Source of the DNA: an uncultured Candidatus Melainabacteria bacterium
GTDB taxonomy: Bacteria; Cyanobacteriota; Vampirovibrionia; Gastranaerophilales; Gastranaerophilaceae
Length of the DNA: 64,000 bases
Assembly: GCA_937898445.1 (NCBI GenBank)
Contig: CALEJY010000250.1
Span: 1 to 64,000 of the forward strand
Direction: 5' to 3'
Part shown: positions 43,801 to 53,467 of the stretch, in pieces
Numbering within the stretch: the first letter of the stretch is position 1
Layout of the letters: each line of letters begins with the position of its first letter
Made by a program: the position numbers and the translations under genes
The notes under the pieces: generated by a model
Database searches by the model: none
The model's input: only the letters and a program-made list of their open reading frames with translations
What the model was told of the DNA's origin: nothing

Positions 43801-46593
43801 TTGTTCAACTAATTTTAGTTTACTTTCATCAATTGTCCCTGTTGTAAATAGATTTTTAACTGAATCACTTGCATTGATATGCTTAAATTCAGTAAGTTTC
43901 TTTTTAAGATTTGCCAATTTTGTTTCTGTATCTTTTGTATCTAAATCTACTTTTATATTGTTATCTCTATTTTTATTTATGTCGTTAATTTGTCTCATGA
44001 TGTCAGTATCTATTTTATCTCCACCAGCAAGCGAAATAGGAATTTTTAGTTCTGCTTCTGTAAGCTCTCCATTAAACATTTTTTCAAGGAGTTCAGTAGC
44101 CTTTGCGTCTCCTACTTTACCTGTATTTTCAATAGTAGTTGCTAAAGTAGCCACTAATGATGCCTCAACTTTTGTTATTGTATTCTTCCCGTCAGTAACT
44201 CCTTCTATTATCTTTTGTAATTGTGGAGGTAAGTTCTTATAACCCTCACCCTTAGCAACATCAGTTATAAGTTTGATTTTTTGTTCAAGAGTAAGAGTAT
44301 CACTTGTCATATTTTGCATAAACTCTTCTAACTCTAAAAATTGAGATTGAAGTTGCATAGCTAGCTCGTCTTTATTTATAGTGATATCGAATAAATTCTT
44401 TCCAAATCCTGATAAGAATTTTTCCAATTTCATTTTGCTTAAATCTAAGCCGCCTTCTAACTGACTTGTAAACCCTGTTATCCATTGACTAGCATCTATA
44501 CCAGTTATTTTTTCTAACTCTTTTGCAACTCCTGCTATTTGTTTTTGATATCCCTCTATATTACCTGTTTGTTGAAATACTTCATTTGCTTGTCTTAAAG
44601 TTTCGTTCCATTTTTGAACATCTTTATAATGGTCAACTGAATATTCAGATATCTTATCAAAACCTTTTAAAAATTCATTTCTTTTACTTAAATTATCTGC
44701 AACTAATTCATTAGACCAATCATATAATCCAATTAAATCTTTCATCTCTGCTTTTTGTCTATTGCCAAGTAAAGAATAAGATTTATATTTAGTAGACATT
44801 AATTCATTAAATGCTACGGCTTCTTGTTGAGATTCATATTCTGCATATTGAGCATTTTTTTCTGCGTAACTTTTATTTAAATTTGCTATTGATTCTTGTT
44901 GATTAGCGTATGCCTTAGCGTACTGTTTACAACCTTTTTCAAAATCTTTTAAACTTAACCCAAATAAATTTGCTGGGTCTTGGAATGGATTTTTTACGGC
45001 ATTTTTTGTTATAACCTCATCATATACATTTGTTTTTAATGTTCCATTAGTTCTATAATCTCCAACTAATTTACCTGCGTCTTGAGCTGCAGAAGCCTGT
45101 TGTGCAATTAATAGTTGATTTTCTTTTTCTATCGCTATTTCTAATTTTTCAATCAATGCATCCGTACTATTCCCCAATGCCAAAATAGGGTCTTGATTTT
45201 CGTCATAACCCATTACTAACTCTGGGAACATTTCTGCAAGTTGTTGTTTATATCCGCTTAAACGAGCCATTTCATCAGAAGTTAGATCAGCTTTATTTGC
45301 AAGCTTTTCGTAATCTTCAGCCATAGATTTTAAAGCAGTCCTTTTATCATTTAAATTAGATATCTCTGCTTGAGTTGATTGTATTCCTGCTTTTGATGTT
45401 TCATAAGCTTTTTCGGTTTTATGAACATAATTGTCAATAGCACTAACTGCTGCGCTTATTCCACCTATAGCTAAAGACAATAACGCACCATTTAATAACG
45501 AAACTCCAACAGACATAGCTATAGATTTAGCTCCACCTAAAACCATTGATTTAGCGGTTTCTTTGACACCTTTTGTTACTTTTTCTGCTTGAACTGCTCC
45601 TTTAGATAATGTATCGCCAGTTCTTTTTAAGTTTCCTTCTGCATCTTTCGTACATACCATAAAACTTGTCGAAGTGCTTTTTAATGTTCTTTGTATTCTA
45701 TTACTATTTGACTGAACATCGCTAGCTAAAGCTTTGGTATTTTTAGACATTACCCTTCTCATATTTTGAGAAGCGTTTGCCATATTATTTGATACAACTG
45801 TTACTTGTGATTGGGCTTGTTTAAAGTTTTTAACAAATCCGCTACCTATAACACTTAAATTACTTCCTGTTGCTTTAGCTTTTATAGCATTAAATAAGGT
45901 AGCTATTGAAGCTATCGCTACTGGAGTTGCCATATTTATTTTATTTAAAGCGCCTAAAAAATTATTAATTCCTTCAATGCCTGCGGCTAATCCTCCGACT
46001 GCATTTTTAGCCATATCTGATGTAATAGTAGTTGTTACTAATTGTCTAAATTGGTCTTTTAAAGCCACTATTTTACCTTCAAGACTGTCTATAAATCTTT
46101 CATTTTCTTTTTCGGCACTACCAACTGTAAATCCTTGATTATATTCGTCTTGATATTGTAAAACTGTTTCCCAGTTATTTAACATGGCTTGTAATGTATT
46201 TGCATGATATTTTTGTCCTATAGCTTCTGTAATAGTAGCTCTTTTAACTTCATTTAATGAATCCCATTTATCATGTAATTCATCTAGTATTTCGAAAGAA
46301 CTCTTTATAGTTCCTTTTTGCATATCTACTACATTAATTCCAGCCATATCTCTTAATGTTTTTGCAGTTTTATTTAATGTTACTCGTCCTGTCTTTGCAG
46401 AATAAGTAACCCCATTTAAGCTAGTTGCCATAGATTTTAATGCATTACCAACTTTTGAAGCATCTTGTACGGTTTCATTAGCACCTATAATCATACCTAT
46501 ACTTTGGCTTAAAGTATTACCACTTGCTTTTAATTGAGATGCTGAACGTTGTAGTGCTTCCCCTACATCGGCAGATGTAACTGCAAAGTTGTT
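40855..46593 (-). CDS. 3' exon of tail tape-measure protein
   Basis: This exon encodes 1,912 residues and begins NNFAVTSADVGEALQRSASQ, a typical tape-measure core sequence following the 5' exon's DQANYAG. Hydrophobic segments at about 185-215 and 345-385 of this exon resemble the membrane-inserting regions of long tape measures. The C-terminal 600 residues are almost continuous coiled coil (for example KELKDIQDKKLDLTKDIEEE-type heptads), ending GDINITVTGDLSKASIDDLT. No lysozyme or peptidase domain is seen. The independent ATG at 46494 has no ribosome site, and 33 in-frame codons precede it, so this is an exon. Spliced length is about 3,116 residues. Confidence 0.85.
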   Translation of the reverse strand, partial: NNFAVTSADVGEALQRSASQLKASGNTLSQSIGMIIGANETVQDASKVGNALKSMATSLNGVTYSAKTGRVTLNKTAKTLRDMAGINVVDMQKGTIKSSFEILDELHDKWDSLNEVKRATITEAIGQKYHANTLQAMLNNWETVLQYQDEYNQGFTVGSAEKENERFIDSLEGKIVALKDQFRQLVTTTITSDMAKNAVGGLAAGIEGINNFLGALNKINMATPVAIASIATLFNAIKAKATGSNLSVIGSGFVKNFKQAQSQVTVVSNNMANASQNMRRVMSKNTKALASDVQSNSNRIQRTLKSTSTSFMVCTKDAEGNLKRTGDTLSKGAVQAEKVTKGVKETAKSMVLGGAKSIAMSVGVSLLNGALLSLAIGGISAAVSAIDNYVHKTEKAYETSKAGIQSTQAEISNLNDKRTALKSMAEDYEKLANKADLTSDEMARLSGYKQQLAEMFPELVMGYDENQDPILALGNSTDALIEKLEIAIEKENQLLIAQQASAAQDAGKLVGDYRTNGTLKTNVYDEVITKNAVKNPFQDPANLFGLSLKDFEKGCKQYAKAYANQQESIANLNKSYAEKNAQYAEYESQQEAVAFNELMSTKYKSYSLLGNRQKAEMKDLIGLYDWSNELVADNLSKRNEFLKGFDKISEYSVDHYKDVQKWNETLRQANEVFQQTGNIEGYQKQIAGVAKELEKITGIDASQWITGFTSQLEGGLDLSKMKLEKFLSGFGKNLFDITINKDELAMQLQSQFLELEEFMQNMTSDTLTLEQKIKLITDVAKGEGYKNLPPQLQKIIEGVTDGKNTITKVEASLVATLATTIENTGKVGDAKATELLEKMFNGELTEAELKIPISLAGGDKIDTDIMRQINDINKNRDNNIKVDLDTKDTETKLANLKKKLTEFKHINASDSVKNLFTTGTIDESKLKLVEQTMAKLPIDKDSTISLICKMGGDFNKLNSYKDVVGYLLEHSDIASKVGLKVVGQNTIDAVKKRLDEIMTTDTEKEVAININDALAKGDINQLREQIDALDEEKQITVATNIVEALEGLNTVDAIALKEKIVRTYLETGDIDEKVDSIQSTPVEKSVVFKSEGYPQVIQENTNVENGAKPVFKNFSFLTNGFTNTVSQADTVTQKAKDENKTVTINTNGFTITVAQEDTVAQKAKDENKNVEINTSGYATTTKQEDTVSQKAKDETKTVTFKGIVSKTLTNALAMIGRVASGISIPVSLHNSVTDFQNISDTPTESVNVSVPVEGDVTTYSVGDVSNAPVEGSDGVSALSENPFNTINKSVGIPTHITLDADKILYSLKNSISIFQELENRISRCSNQLTLLDKIMDSSVGLKRAKELQLQNELYTEQVILQKEYYKGLVKEKEVLKSKLSKDYGFKFNQQDNFTNQQENLISMQEQYDKLEKAYEKAQKAESDYTGKSESKKKSLSKATEKAKDNLDKYKEKLDEANNLVNEYIKIQYTELPKAGQEWMDAQKAIEKNKDEIEQLLREDKLYKFKNGVTELSSEFNSLDNVLSLLNAKLDSAVGKDKIDLYNKQAEAIDKQRINLQKTIDQYNEMIDIYKESLSAYGFKFDENNWVTNQKEILDKYQNTSDLERVNDLLEEFLDLQSKDLPDAIVKWEQLGAEIKDIQDKKLDLTKDIEEEITKIYEDQIDKRKDKIEEEKDARVKALEEQKKAYQDYRSEVDYKDDYDEQLAKINKLRSKISALENDTSLSTRSKLQEAYDELREEEKALQDLQQDRLDSKIEEMYDKKIDEEEKKSEDRIKQLEETWSAQKIAQMVQDALSNGTFTDIDGNVKNLQDTLINFAETSGEALGIMGDSIKNNLVNNLTSAMEVLKQYSDIYDRLELKQYGTNYKDLIDSKSNSKTLNVGDINITVTGDLSKASIDDLTDAIDKELKYISNNL

Positions 46594-47687
46594 CGGTTGT
46601 CTTCATATGGGTTCGCTACTTCCCATACAGTTCTCTTATGAACTTCTCTAGCTTTCACTAGAAGCCGAGACTATATCTTCATCTTGTTTTTTTTAACAAG
46701 AGCTTTCCACTTCCACTCGCTTGAGTGTACTTCCCTGTCGAGAATAGTCGTTGAAGTTTATTCTTGGTTTATTTCTTTAGTTAATATATTTTCAATATTA
46801 TTAAATTCCCAATAAGGAATTCTAACTAATCTAATGTTATTTTTATCGCAATATATATTCTTAATTGTATCTCTTATTTTCGTATCTATAAAACTATTTT
46901 GTCCACCAAAATACTCACTAATATAATAATGTTGCCTACCATCATATTCAAGACAACAGTTATAATCAGGCAAGTAAAAATCAAAAGCTAAGGTATTTTT
47001 ATATTTACAATCTTTAAACCTATATTGTTCTATATAATTTATATTATTTTTATCTAAATATTCTTTAATTTTTTCTTCGCCTTTAAAAATAGTTTTACAT
47101 TTTGGACATCTTCTACCTTCTTTAAAATGATGATAAGACACTTTATGTATATGTCCATTTGGGCATATTGTTTTTAATTTTGTTCCACAATTTTTATAAG
47201 ACTCTTTATCAGATATAACTTGGTATCCTTCTTTTCTAAATTCTGAAACTATATTTTCAAAAGAATATTTAAATCTCGGTTTACATTTAGGACATCTGCA
47301 ATTACCTCTCCTAAAAGAATCATAAGACAATGCTTCTGTTATATGCCCATTAGGACATTTAAGTTTCAATTTTTGTTTATTTGATTTATATAAACATAAA
47401 ACTTCATAACCGTATTTACTAAAATATTCTTCTATATATTTCTGTGTTAATCTTTTACTCATTTAATCACCTCTCTTCTATTATATCCATTTATATATTG
47501 CATTTAACATTATTTTAAAATAAACTTTAGAATCTTACCTGCTGATTACCCAATCTTTATTTTTTTTAAACATTCACGCCTATCGTTTCCAATTACGTTG
47601 TAGTATTAAAGCTCTTAGGGTTTCCCAGTCAATTCAAAAAGTTAAATAATACAATCGCTTGTATTACTGGGCGATTAGTTTACATTC
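46594..47687 (-). ncRNA. Group I intron 3 (in the tape-measure gene), 1,094 nt
   Basis: The 5' exon ends GCGGGT at 47688; GGGU pairs with GCCC in the intron (U-G at the splice site). P7 is CGACTA (46750-46745) with TAGTCT (46673-46668), within the hallmark strings ACTTCAACGACTA and GAAGATATAGTCT. P9-type hairpins (CTTCTAG/CTAGAG) follow, and the intron ends ACCG at 46594. Splicing joins NYAG to NNFAV exactly in frame. This is the most canonical of the four introns and carries a related endonuclease. Confidence 0.9.
46758..47462 (-). CDS. Homing endonuclease of intron 3 (EDxHD-type)
   Basis: This 234-residue nuclease has two CPNGH...F..G.C.C..C treble-clef-like units (about residues 34-60 and 88-122), then a nuclease domain at about 140-232 with LAFDFYLPDYNCCLEYDGRQ, HY and FGGQNSFIDTKIRDTIK, closing IRLVRIPYWEFNN. 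It is a shorter relative of the intron 2 enzyme. The E-D-x-H cluster (LEYDGRQH) is the presumed metal-binding site. A TCACCTCTC-complement ribosome site (GAGAGGTGATT) precedes the ATG. It lies just upstream of the ribozyme core and does not overlap it. Confidence 0.8.
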   Translation of the reverse strand: MSKRLTQKYIEEYFSKYGYEVLCLYKSNKQKLKLKCPNGHITEALSYDSFRRGNCRCPKCKPRFKYSFENIVSEFRKEGYQVISDKESYKNCGTKLKTICPNGHIHKVSYHHFKEGRRCPKCKTIFKGEEKIKEYLDKNNINYIEQYRFKDCKYKNTLAFDFYLPDYNCCLEYDGRQHYYISEYFGGQNSFIDTKIRDTIKNIYCDKNNIRLVRIPYWEFNNIENILTKEINQE

Positions 47688-50600
47688 ACCCGCATAATTT
47701 GCCTGATCCATATAATCTGCTAATTGACTATATGCACTACCTGCACCTTTAACCTTATCAGTCATAGGTTTTAATGATTTAGCAACTCCGCCATATGCAG
47801 AAGCTATAGTTTTAATATATTTATCTGCCGTCTGCTCGTCAATTTCTGCTACGTTAGCATACATATTGACACTCTTAGCATATTGCATAGCATCTTTTAC
47901 ATTATCTATACCTAATTGGAAGGCAGATGCAGTTGAGTTTATGATGTCTACAGAACTTCTTGCAACTTGTTGTCCTGTTTCATAAGCCATTTCTTTGACT
48001 TCTTGTAATTCTTGTTTTGTACCTGTGAAGCTTGCAGGAGCAACTTTTTCCATATCTCTAAAAGCACTATCTAATTCTACTATTGTATCGTTTATTGCAT
48101 AGATACCTTTAGTTATTTGCATACCTAAAATATTACCTAAAGAATAAGTAGATAAAGTAGAATATAAGTTAGAAACGAATTTGCTAGCTGACTTCATAGA
48201 AGTACTTATTCCTGTCGATGCGCTTTTAGCCGCTCTATTTGCGTTTTGGAATCCTTTTTCTAATTTTGAAGCTTCGCTATTAATTCTTCTTAATTGAGCC
48301 TCTGCTTCTTTAAAAGATACTTTTCCTAATCCTTGCAATTCATCTTTCAGTTTTCTTATAGGAGCTACATCTTTACCTATAGATTGGAATTTCTTTTCTA
48401 ATTCATTTAATCTTTGTGTAGCTGTTTGAATAGATGTGTCTAAATTAAATCCTTTTATATCAACGTTGGATTTAGATTTTAATTCATCAAATTCCTTTTC
48501 TAATTCATTAAGACTTGCAACTAATCTTTTTACGTCACTTTCTGCTGCTTCTGAATTTAAATCTATCTTTGTTCCAGATAAAGTTTTAATTCTTTGTATA
48601 AGGTTGTCAATATTTTGTGTATCTCCGAAAAATTTTGTTTTCTTAAATATTTCGACCTGACTTTGAAGTTGTTGTAATTGGCTCTTTGCTTGAGTCGCTT
48701 GATTTCCTAACTTTTCACTAAAAGTAATATTATTATCTATACTTTTTAATTCCTTATCCAGTCTTTGAATTTCAGAAATTAATAAAGATATTTGTTCGTA
48801 TGGTTTATCCATTTTTAAAATGTCGTCTAAACGGACAGTTTTTAAATAATCAACCATGCTTTTAACTTCTTGTATTCTACCTGTTTGAGATGAAGGTATA
48901 TTTGTCTTACTCATAACATTAGACAATTTAGATTCTAATGAAGTAACACTTTTTTCTATATTTGTAAATTCTTTTGCAAAATTTGTTATCGAAGCTAAAT
49001 TACCTTCTGGAAGTTTAACATTCCTCATTAATGAAACTGTAGCTTCTATTCTAGTATCAATTTTTTCTAATTCAGCGCTTAATAATTGATATGATTGTGT
49101 ATTGATATTTGTTTTAGATAAAGTTTTTTCTAATGAGTTTTTTTGACCTATTAATTTGTTATATTCTTTTAAGGCATCCGCTTGAGTTTTTATGCCTGTT
49201 GTATTTTTAGCTATAGAATTTATCTCATTATTTAGCCTCTTTAGCTTACTCTCTGCCTCTTCTAAAGGAACGTTAGCCAAATTACTTAATTCTGTTTTTA
49301 TCTTTTCTGCACTAGAGGTATCTTTACCCATTGATTGGAGTGCTTTAGTTAAAGTATTAATCCTTTCTAAACTAGAATTTACACTTGTAGTAAAATCAAA
49401 TGATTTTTTTGCACTTGTTGAAATCGCACTTAAATCCCTTAATTCACCTTCTACAAGTTGAATTGTTTCAGATAAATTTCTCAAATCTGTTGTTGCAGTT
49501 TTTGAATCAATATTTATTTTTGCATTTTTTAAATCAGAGTTAAATAAAGCTATAACTTGTTGAAGTCTATTTTGTAAATCTGTTGTGTTTAAAAATCCTT
49601 TTACATTTTTTAATTTATCTAACTCTTGCCCTAATTGTGCAACTTTCTGATAGGCTGCTTCAACCCTAGTATTAAAATCGCTATTAATTGTTATATCTTT
49701 TGCTGTAGTTTTTACTTTTTGCAAATCGCCTAAAAGAGTTGCCATATGTTCGTGAGAGTTTGATATATTTAAGATATTATCTAATTTAGTACCTTTTATT
49801 CTATCAATTTCCTTCTTTAAAGCCTCTAACTGTTTGATTTGGTCACCAGTTAAATTCTTGTTTTTGAACATATTATCAATGGTTTGAGAAGCTTTTGTAG
49901 CTTGATTTTGAAGAGTTTCAAATGAACTAGCCAAACTTCTAGTTATATCCGGATTAATATTCTTACCTTTTATTGAATCTAATTCTGATGCTACTTTTTT
50001 AATATTAGATAAGTTTTCTTGTAATTTTTTATTTAAAACATCATAAGACTGTGTATTTGTAGTCTTAGACATTTGTTTTTCTAATGAAGCTCTCTCATTC
50101 ATTAATTTATTAAAACGAGCCATCGCAGATGTAGCTTTCGGAACTTCTGCTGATACTTCGCTTATTTGTGCTTTAATTTTAGAAAATTCTTCTTGAGCTT
50201 GGACAAAAGTTAATTTATTTAATCCTTCTAATCTAGCTTTTAAAGAATCTATTTGAGATGTATCTTTCCCTAAACTTGTAAATTTAGTTCTTAATTCTTC
50301 TAATTGTTTCATTGATGCAGATACATTTATTTTAAAGACATCCATCTTTTTATTTCTTTGCATATCTGTTACCAATTTATTATAATCGCTATCTAATTTT
50401 TTTATTTTATCATTAAGAGAAACTACATCTGCTTCAGCAGTTTTGCTATTAATTCTTATATTAACGTTGCTTAATTCTTTTGCTCTAGTAAATAATTTAT
50501 CAATAGCATTATTATTTCCGTAACCTTTAGTATATAAAGATTTAATTTTATTTTGAAGAATACTTGCATCTGATTCAGCTTTTCTAATACTTTTTGCCAA

Positions 50601-51299
50601 AGCATCAGATAGTTCAATCTTCCTAAAAGCTTGCGTAAGCTCTGATGCCCTTGTCATAAGTTTAGACATTTCGGCATAAGGTTTATCTGCTTTTAAAATA
50701 TTTTCAAGATTTGCAGACGATTTAAAATTATCTAATTGTCTTTGTAAAGTTTTTAGATCAGCCGTTTGCGTACCTGTTAAATTTCTTTTCCCTAAAGCAT
50801 TTTCTAACGCAGTACCTAACTCTGTTGCTTTTTTAATAGTAGATTCAAAAGAGCTTGTTAAACTTGCAGTAATATCTGATTTAATAGTTTTTTTGTTTAA
50901 AGCATCAATTTTACTACCAACCGATTCAATGTCTTTATTCACTTTTGTTAAATCTTTAGATAAAGATTTGTATGCCTGTCCTTTATATGTCTGTTTAGAC
51001 ATTTGTGTTTCTAATTTATTCTTTTGAGATATTAATTTTTTATATTCAGAAATTAACTCTTTGGCACTCTTTGTTTCATTTTGAAACATTTTAGAATTGC
51101 CTTTTGTATTTGTACCTTTACTTAAACTATTTATTTGTTCTTTAAGTTTTGTTATTTGACTAAGCAAATCCTTGTCATCTATTCCAACCTTAATTTTCTT
51201 TGCATTTTTTTCTAAATCTGCGATAACTTTTGATAATTCAGATGAAGAATCTCCTTTTTGAACGGTTGGAAAGACTTTAATTCTTATATCTTCAGCCAA
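47688..51299 (-). CDS. 5' exon of tail tape-measure protein (three 315-residue repeats)
   Basis: This exon encodes 1,204 residues, starting TTG at 51299 behind GGTGGTGG. It is nearly all helical. Three tandem repeats of about 315 residues start near 81, 395 and 708. Each opens with (E)YKKLISQK/FNKLMNERAS-type sequence, passes a K/N-DITxSLxSSFE segment and closes with LxSxGKDTSxxxxLKxxL. The last 150 residues (about 1,055-1,204, TGISTSMKSASKFVSNLYST onward) contain the usual conserved tape-measure region. The tape measure sets tail length and enters the host membrane during injection. Repeat duplication is a plausible way the tail became so long. The intron interrupts after DQANYAG. Confidence 0.85.
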
Positions 51300-51363
51300 T
51301 TAAATCCACCACCTTTATACGCATAAGAATTACCACTTATACGAAGTGGTAACTTAATTTTTT

Positions 51364-51801
51364 CTATAAAACATTTAATCCTCTAATTCTTAATTTTTCT
51401 TTTAATTCTAATGGAATCTTTACATCTATTTCGTTTCGGGCATCTTCTTCTATATTTGTCGCAGGATAAAATACAGGATTAGTATCCGAATATCCGGGTG
51501 CCCAAACTGTACCTTCTTCCCAACGATTTAATGGGAAATAATGGCTACCGTGTTTATTTACCCATTTGCCGTTATCTCTAAAAACCCCATCAATTTCTTT
51601 ATCTCCAATTTGTTCATATTCGCAGATATTTTCCATTCCACCAGTTCTATCATACATATTTGGTATTCTTTCTTCATAACCAGTCTCCATCATAAGAGTT
51701 TCGTGCATAATTTTTCTCATTTCTTCTCCTAATGCCGGAAGTTCATCTGTTACAGTTTTTTGTATGTATGCCACGACCTGATCTAAGTTATCAAATACCA
51801 T
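51364..51801 (-). CDS. Putative minor tail protein between chaperone and tape measure
   Basis: This 145-residue protein begins MVFDNLDQVVAYIQKTVTDE and contains ERIPNMYDRTGGMENICEYE, a pattern reminiscent of HK97 gp10-type tail-completion proteins (YxRTG-like). Those normally lie before the major tail protein, so the position here is unusual. The start overlaps the chaperone stop in a TAATG arrangement with GGGAGG 10 nt upstream. A hairpin without a U-tract (51330-51352) lies between this gene and the tape measure. It is a tail protein of uncertain role; in many phages the second chaperone reading frame occupies this slot. Confidence 0.5.
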   Translation of the reverse strand: MVFDNLDQVVAYIQKTVTDELPALGEEMRKIMHETLMMETGYEERIPNMYDRTGGMENICEYEQIGDKEIDGVFRDNGKWVNKHGSHYFPLNRWEEGTVWAPGYSDTNPVFYPATNIEEDARNEIDVKIPLELKEKLRIRGLNVL

Positions 51802-52283
51802 TATTTTTCAACCTCCTCCCTACTTTCTTTCATATCTTTTATTTCTTTTTCTAATTCTTTACATTCATTTCCTAGCAATTCTATTTTTTCACTCATTAAT
51901 AAATTTTTCTTCAATATTAATCCTTTTTCTATCTCACTTAATTGCTGAGATTGACCCAATAATACTTCTAAATATATTTCATCTAAAATTTCTCTAACTT
52001 CATTTAATATAAGTACCATATCCTTATTAGGATTATTTAATGTATCTATTATATCTTCATCAACTTCTATATTCGTACATACTGGAAATAAAATATTATA
52101 AATATCCTCTACATCTTCCGCATCTAATACATTTTTATCTTTTATTATTTCTTGTAAATCCTCTCTAATCTCTTCTCTTTCTTCGTTTAATATATTGTAA
52201 ACTGTTACTTTTTCTAATTCACCGTTTATATCAACAACAAATTCTTTTCTTATTTTTTCTAATTTAAAATCACTTATTTTCAT
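51801..52283 (-). CDS. Probable tail assembly chaperone
   Basis: This 160-residue, highly acidic helical protein (NILNEEREEIREDLQEIIKD, then SEKIELLGNECKELEKEIKD) lies between the major tail protein and the tape measure, where tail assembly chaperones (lambda gpG-like) are expected. They bind the tape measure before tube polymerisation. I found no convincing slippery heptamer for the usual frameshift product: the end GAA-AAA-TAA is a poor match. The assignment is by position and composition only. Confidence 0.5.
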   Translation of the reverse strand: MKISDFKLEKIRKEFVVDINGELEKVTVYNILNEEREEIREDLQEIIKDKNVLDAEDVEDIYNILFPVCTNIEVDEDIIDTLNNPNKDMVLILNEVREILDEIYLEVLLGQSQQLSEIEKGLILKKNLLMSEKIELLGNECKELEKEIKDMKESREEVEK

Positions 52284-52311
52284 TTTTTATTTCTCCCTTC
52301 TAAAAATAGAT

Positions 52312-52349
52312 AAAAAAAAATGCGCCAACAGAAATTAATCTGCTGACGC
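52312..52349 (-). terminator. Terminator after the major tail protein gene
   Basis: On the minus strand GCGTCAGCAGA (52349-52339) pairs with TCTGTTGGCGC (52332-52322) (11 bp, two G-U), followed by ATTTTTTTTT. It lies 10 bp after the stop and probably sets the high ratio of major tail protein to chaperone. Confidence 0.9.
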
Positions 52350-52358
52350 TATAAATTA

Positions 52359-52671
52359 TTATACAGTTTTTTTGTCTATTTCTAATATTAAGTCTTGGTC
52401 ATCAACTAATATGTCCCAAGTTAAACTAAAGTCTGATATTTCTTGTGCTGATATTGTTAAGTCAGCATTAGGTTGCGCTTTCGCTTTGCTGAATTTTATT
52501 GATTTAACTTCTGTACTACCATCTTCATTAACAACTTCAAATGTACCTTCCATTTTGTAATATTTGCTTGGTATAGTACCTTTAACTTGTATTTTAGTAC
52601 CAGTTATTTCACCACCAAGCATTTGAGCTAAGAAGAAGTCATCTATAACTTGTGCATCCATTTGTAATGCC
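52359..52671 (-). CDS. 3' exon of major tail (tube) protein
   Basis: This exon encodes about 103 residues, in frame from GCATTACAAATGG (ALQMDAQVIDDFFLAQMLGG) to DLILEIDKKTV. The beta-rich pattern (KIQVKGTIPSKYYKMEGTFE, then PNADLTISAQEISDFSLTWD) is typical of the second half of siphophage tube proteins. The internal ATG at 52661 lacks a ribosome site, so this is an exon. If the 3' splice site follows the G at 52671, coding starts with GCA; the reading frame then needs the 5' exon to end after ATA (53468). Total size is about 163-164 residues. Confidence 0.75.
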
Positions 52672-53467
52672 TAATGTTCACATAGGTTCGTAACGCCTAT
52701 ATCGTTCATCTAAGAACTGCCTTATCTTTCGATAAGAGAGCAGACTATATCACTTCCCTGATTTTCTTACAGGGATTCCTCCACTTCCATTTAAGGGGTT
52801 CTCACCCACTCCATTAACTTGAGCCGTACTCCTATTGCCTATTTCAAGGCTACTCACGATATTACTCGCTTTCGGTTAGTCGTTGAAGTTTATACATTTG
52901 TTTGTTTAAAATTTTATCTATATTATCAAATTCCCAATAAGGAATTGTTATTAATTTAATTTTATTTTCTGTGCAATAATTTTTCTTTTTCAAATCATGT
53001 TTTCTTTGTATTTCAAATTTTTCTTTACCTCCAAAATATTTTACTGGTTCATAATGTTGCACTCCTTGATATTCGATACAGCAATTATAATCGGGCAAAT
53101 AAAAGTCATAAGATAAATTACACCCTCCTTCACCTTTTAATGAAGGATATACTTTTTGTCTTTCATAAATAATTTTATTATTATTTAAATAATTTATTAT
53201 TTTTTCTTCCGTCCATTTTGTTCTCATATTATCACCCTTCATATTTAACAAACAAATATATCTTACCTGCTGATTGCCCATTGTCAGATATAATAATTAT
53301 ATCCAAAGCACTTAGGGTTTAACCATATGCCATCTAATTAATTTTTTCTACTTTCGCAACATTCACGCTTAGGATTTAACCTTACGTTGTAGTTTAATTA
53401 GCTTTAGGGGTTTCCAGCAATTCAAAGGATTTGCTATGCTAATTACTTAACATAGGGAACGTTATTT
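52672..53467 (-). ncRNA. Group I intron 4 (in the major tail protein gene), about 797 nt
   Basis: P1 is GGAAU pairing with GUUCC across an AAAAUAAC loop at the 5' boundary. P7 is CGACTA (52882-52877) with TAGTCT (52747-52742), in the strings ACTTCAACGACTA and GTGATATAGTCT. A CTTATC/GATAAG P9 hairpin follows. The predicted canonical 5' cut (after the U at 53469) and the terminal G at 52671 are one base out of frame, so boundaries are approximate to about 1-2 nt. The endonuclease ORF ends inside the P7/P3 core. Its CAGCAGGTAAGAT string is shared with intron 3 and in part with intron 2. Confidence 0.75.
52862..53227 (-). CDS. Minimal EDxHD homing endonuclease of intron 4
   Basis: The start at ATG 53227 (121 residues, MRTKWTEEKIINYL) is favoured by GGTGAT just upstream; a longer frame exists without a site. 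It is essentially only the nuclease domain: LSYDFYLPDYNCCIEYQGVQ with HY and FGGKEKF, then KLITIPYWEFDNIDKIL. The aspartate of EYDG is replaced by Gln (EYQGVQH), a change at the presumed metal site. The zinc-finger units of its relatives are absent. Its last residues (LQRLTESE) are encoded by the ribozyme core. It may be a degenerate or minimal enzyme. Confidence 0.75.
   Translation of the reverse strand: MRTKWTEEKIINYLNNNKIIYERQKVYPSLKGEGGCNLSYDFYLPDYNCCIEYQGVQHYEPVKYFGGKEKFEIQRKHDLKKKNYCTENKIKLITIPYWEFDNIDKILNKQMYKLQRLTESE

Noticed and set aside
33984..44242. Several plus-strand open frames of 100-170 codons opposite the fibre and tape-measure genes (for example 34002-34484 and 43727-44242)
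   Set aside because: They lie antisense to strong coding frames with low-complexity leucine/serine/isoleucine translations, lack ribosome sites and share no family pattern; they are shadows of AT-rich genes.
51330..51352. TTACCACTT/AAGTGGTAA hairpin before the tape measure as a terminator
   Set aside because: The stem is good but no U-tract follows on the minus strand; it may affect mRNA processing, but termination is unsupported.
51795..51815. Possible -1 programmed frameshift at GAA-AAA-TAA joining the chaperone to the 145-residue frame
   Set aside because: Geometry would join the frames, but the heptamer is a poor slippery site and the downstream ATG has its own GGGAGG ribosome site; simple translational coupling explains it.
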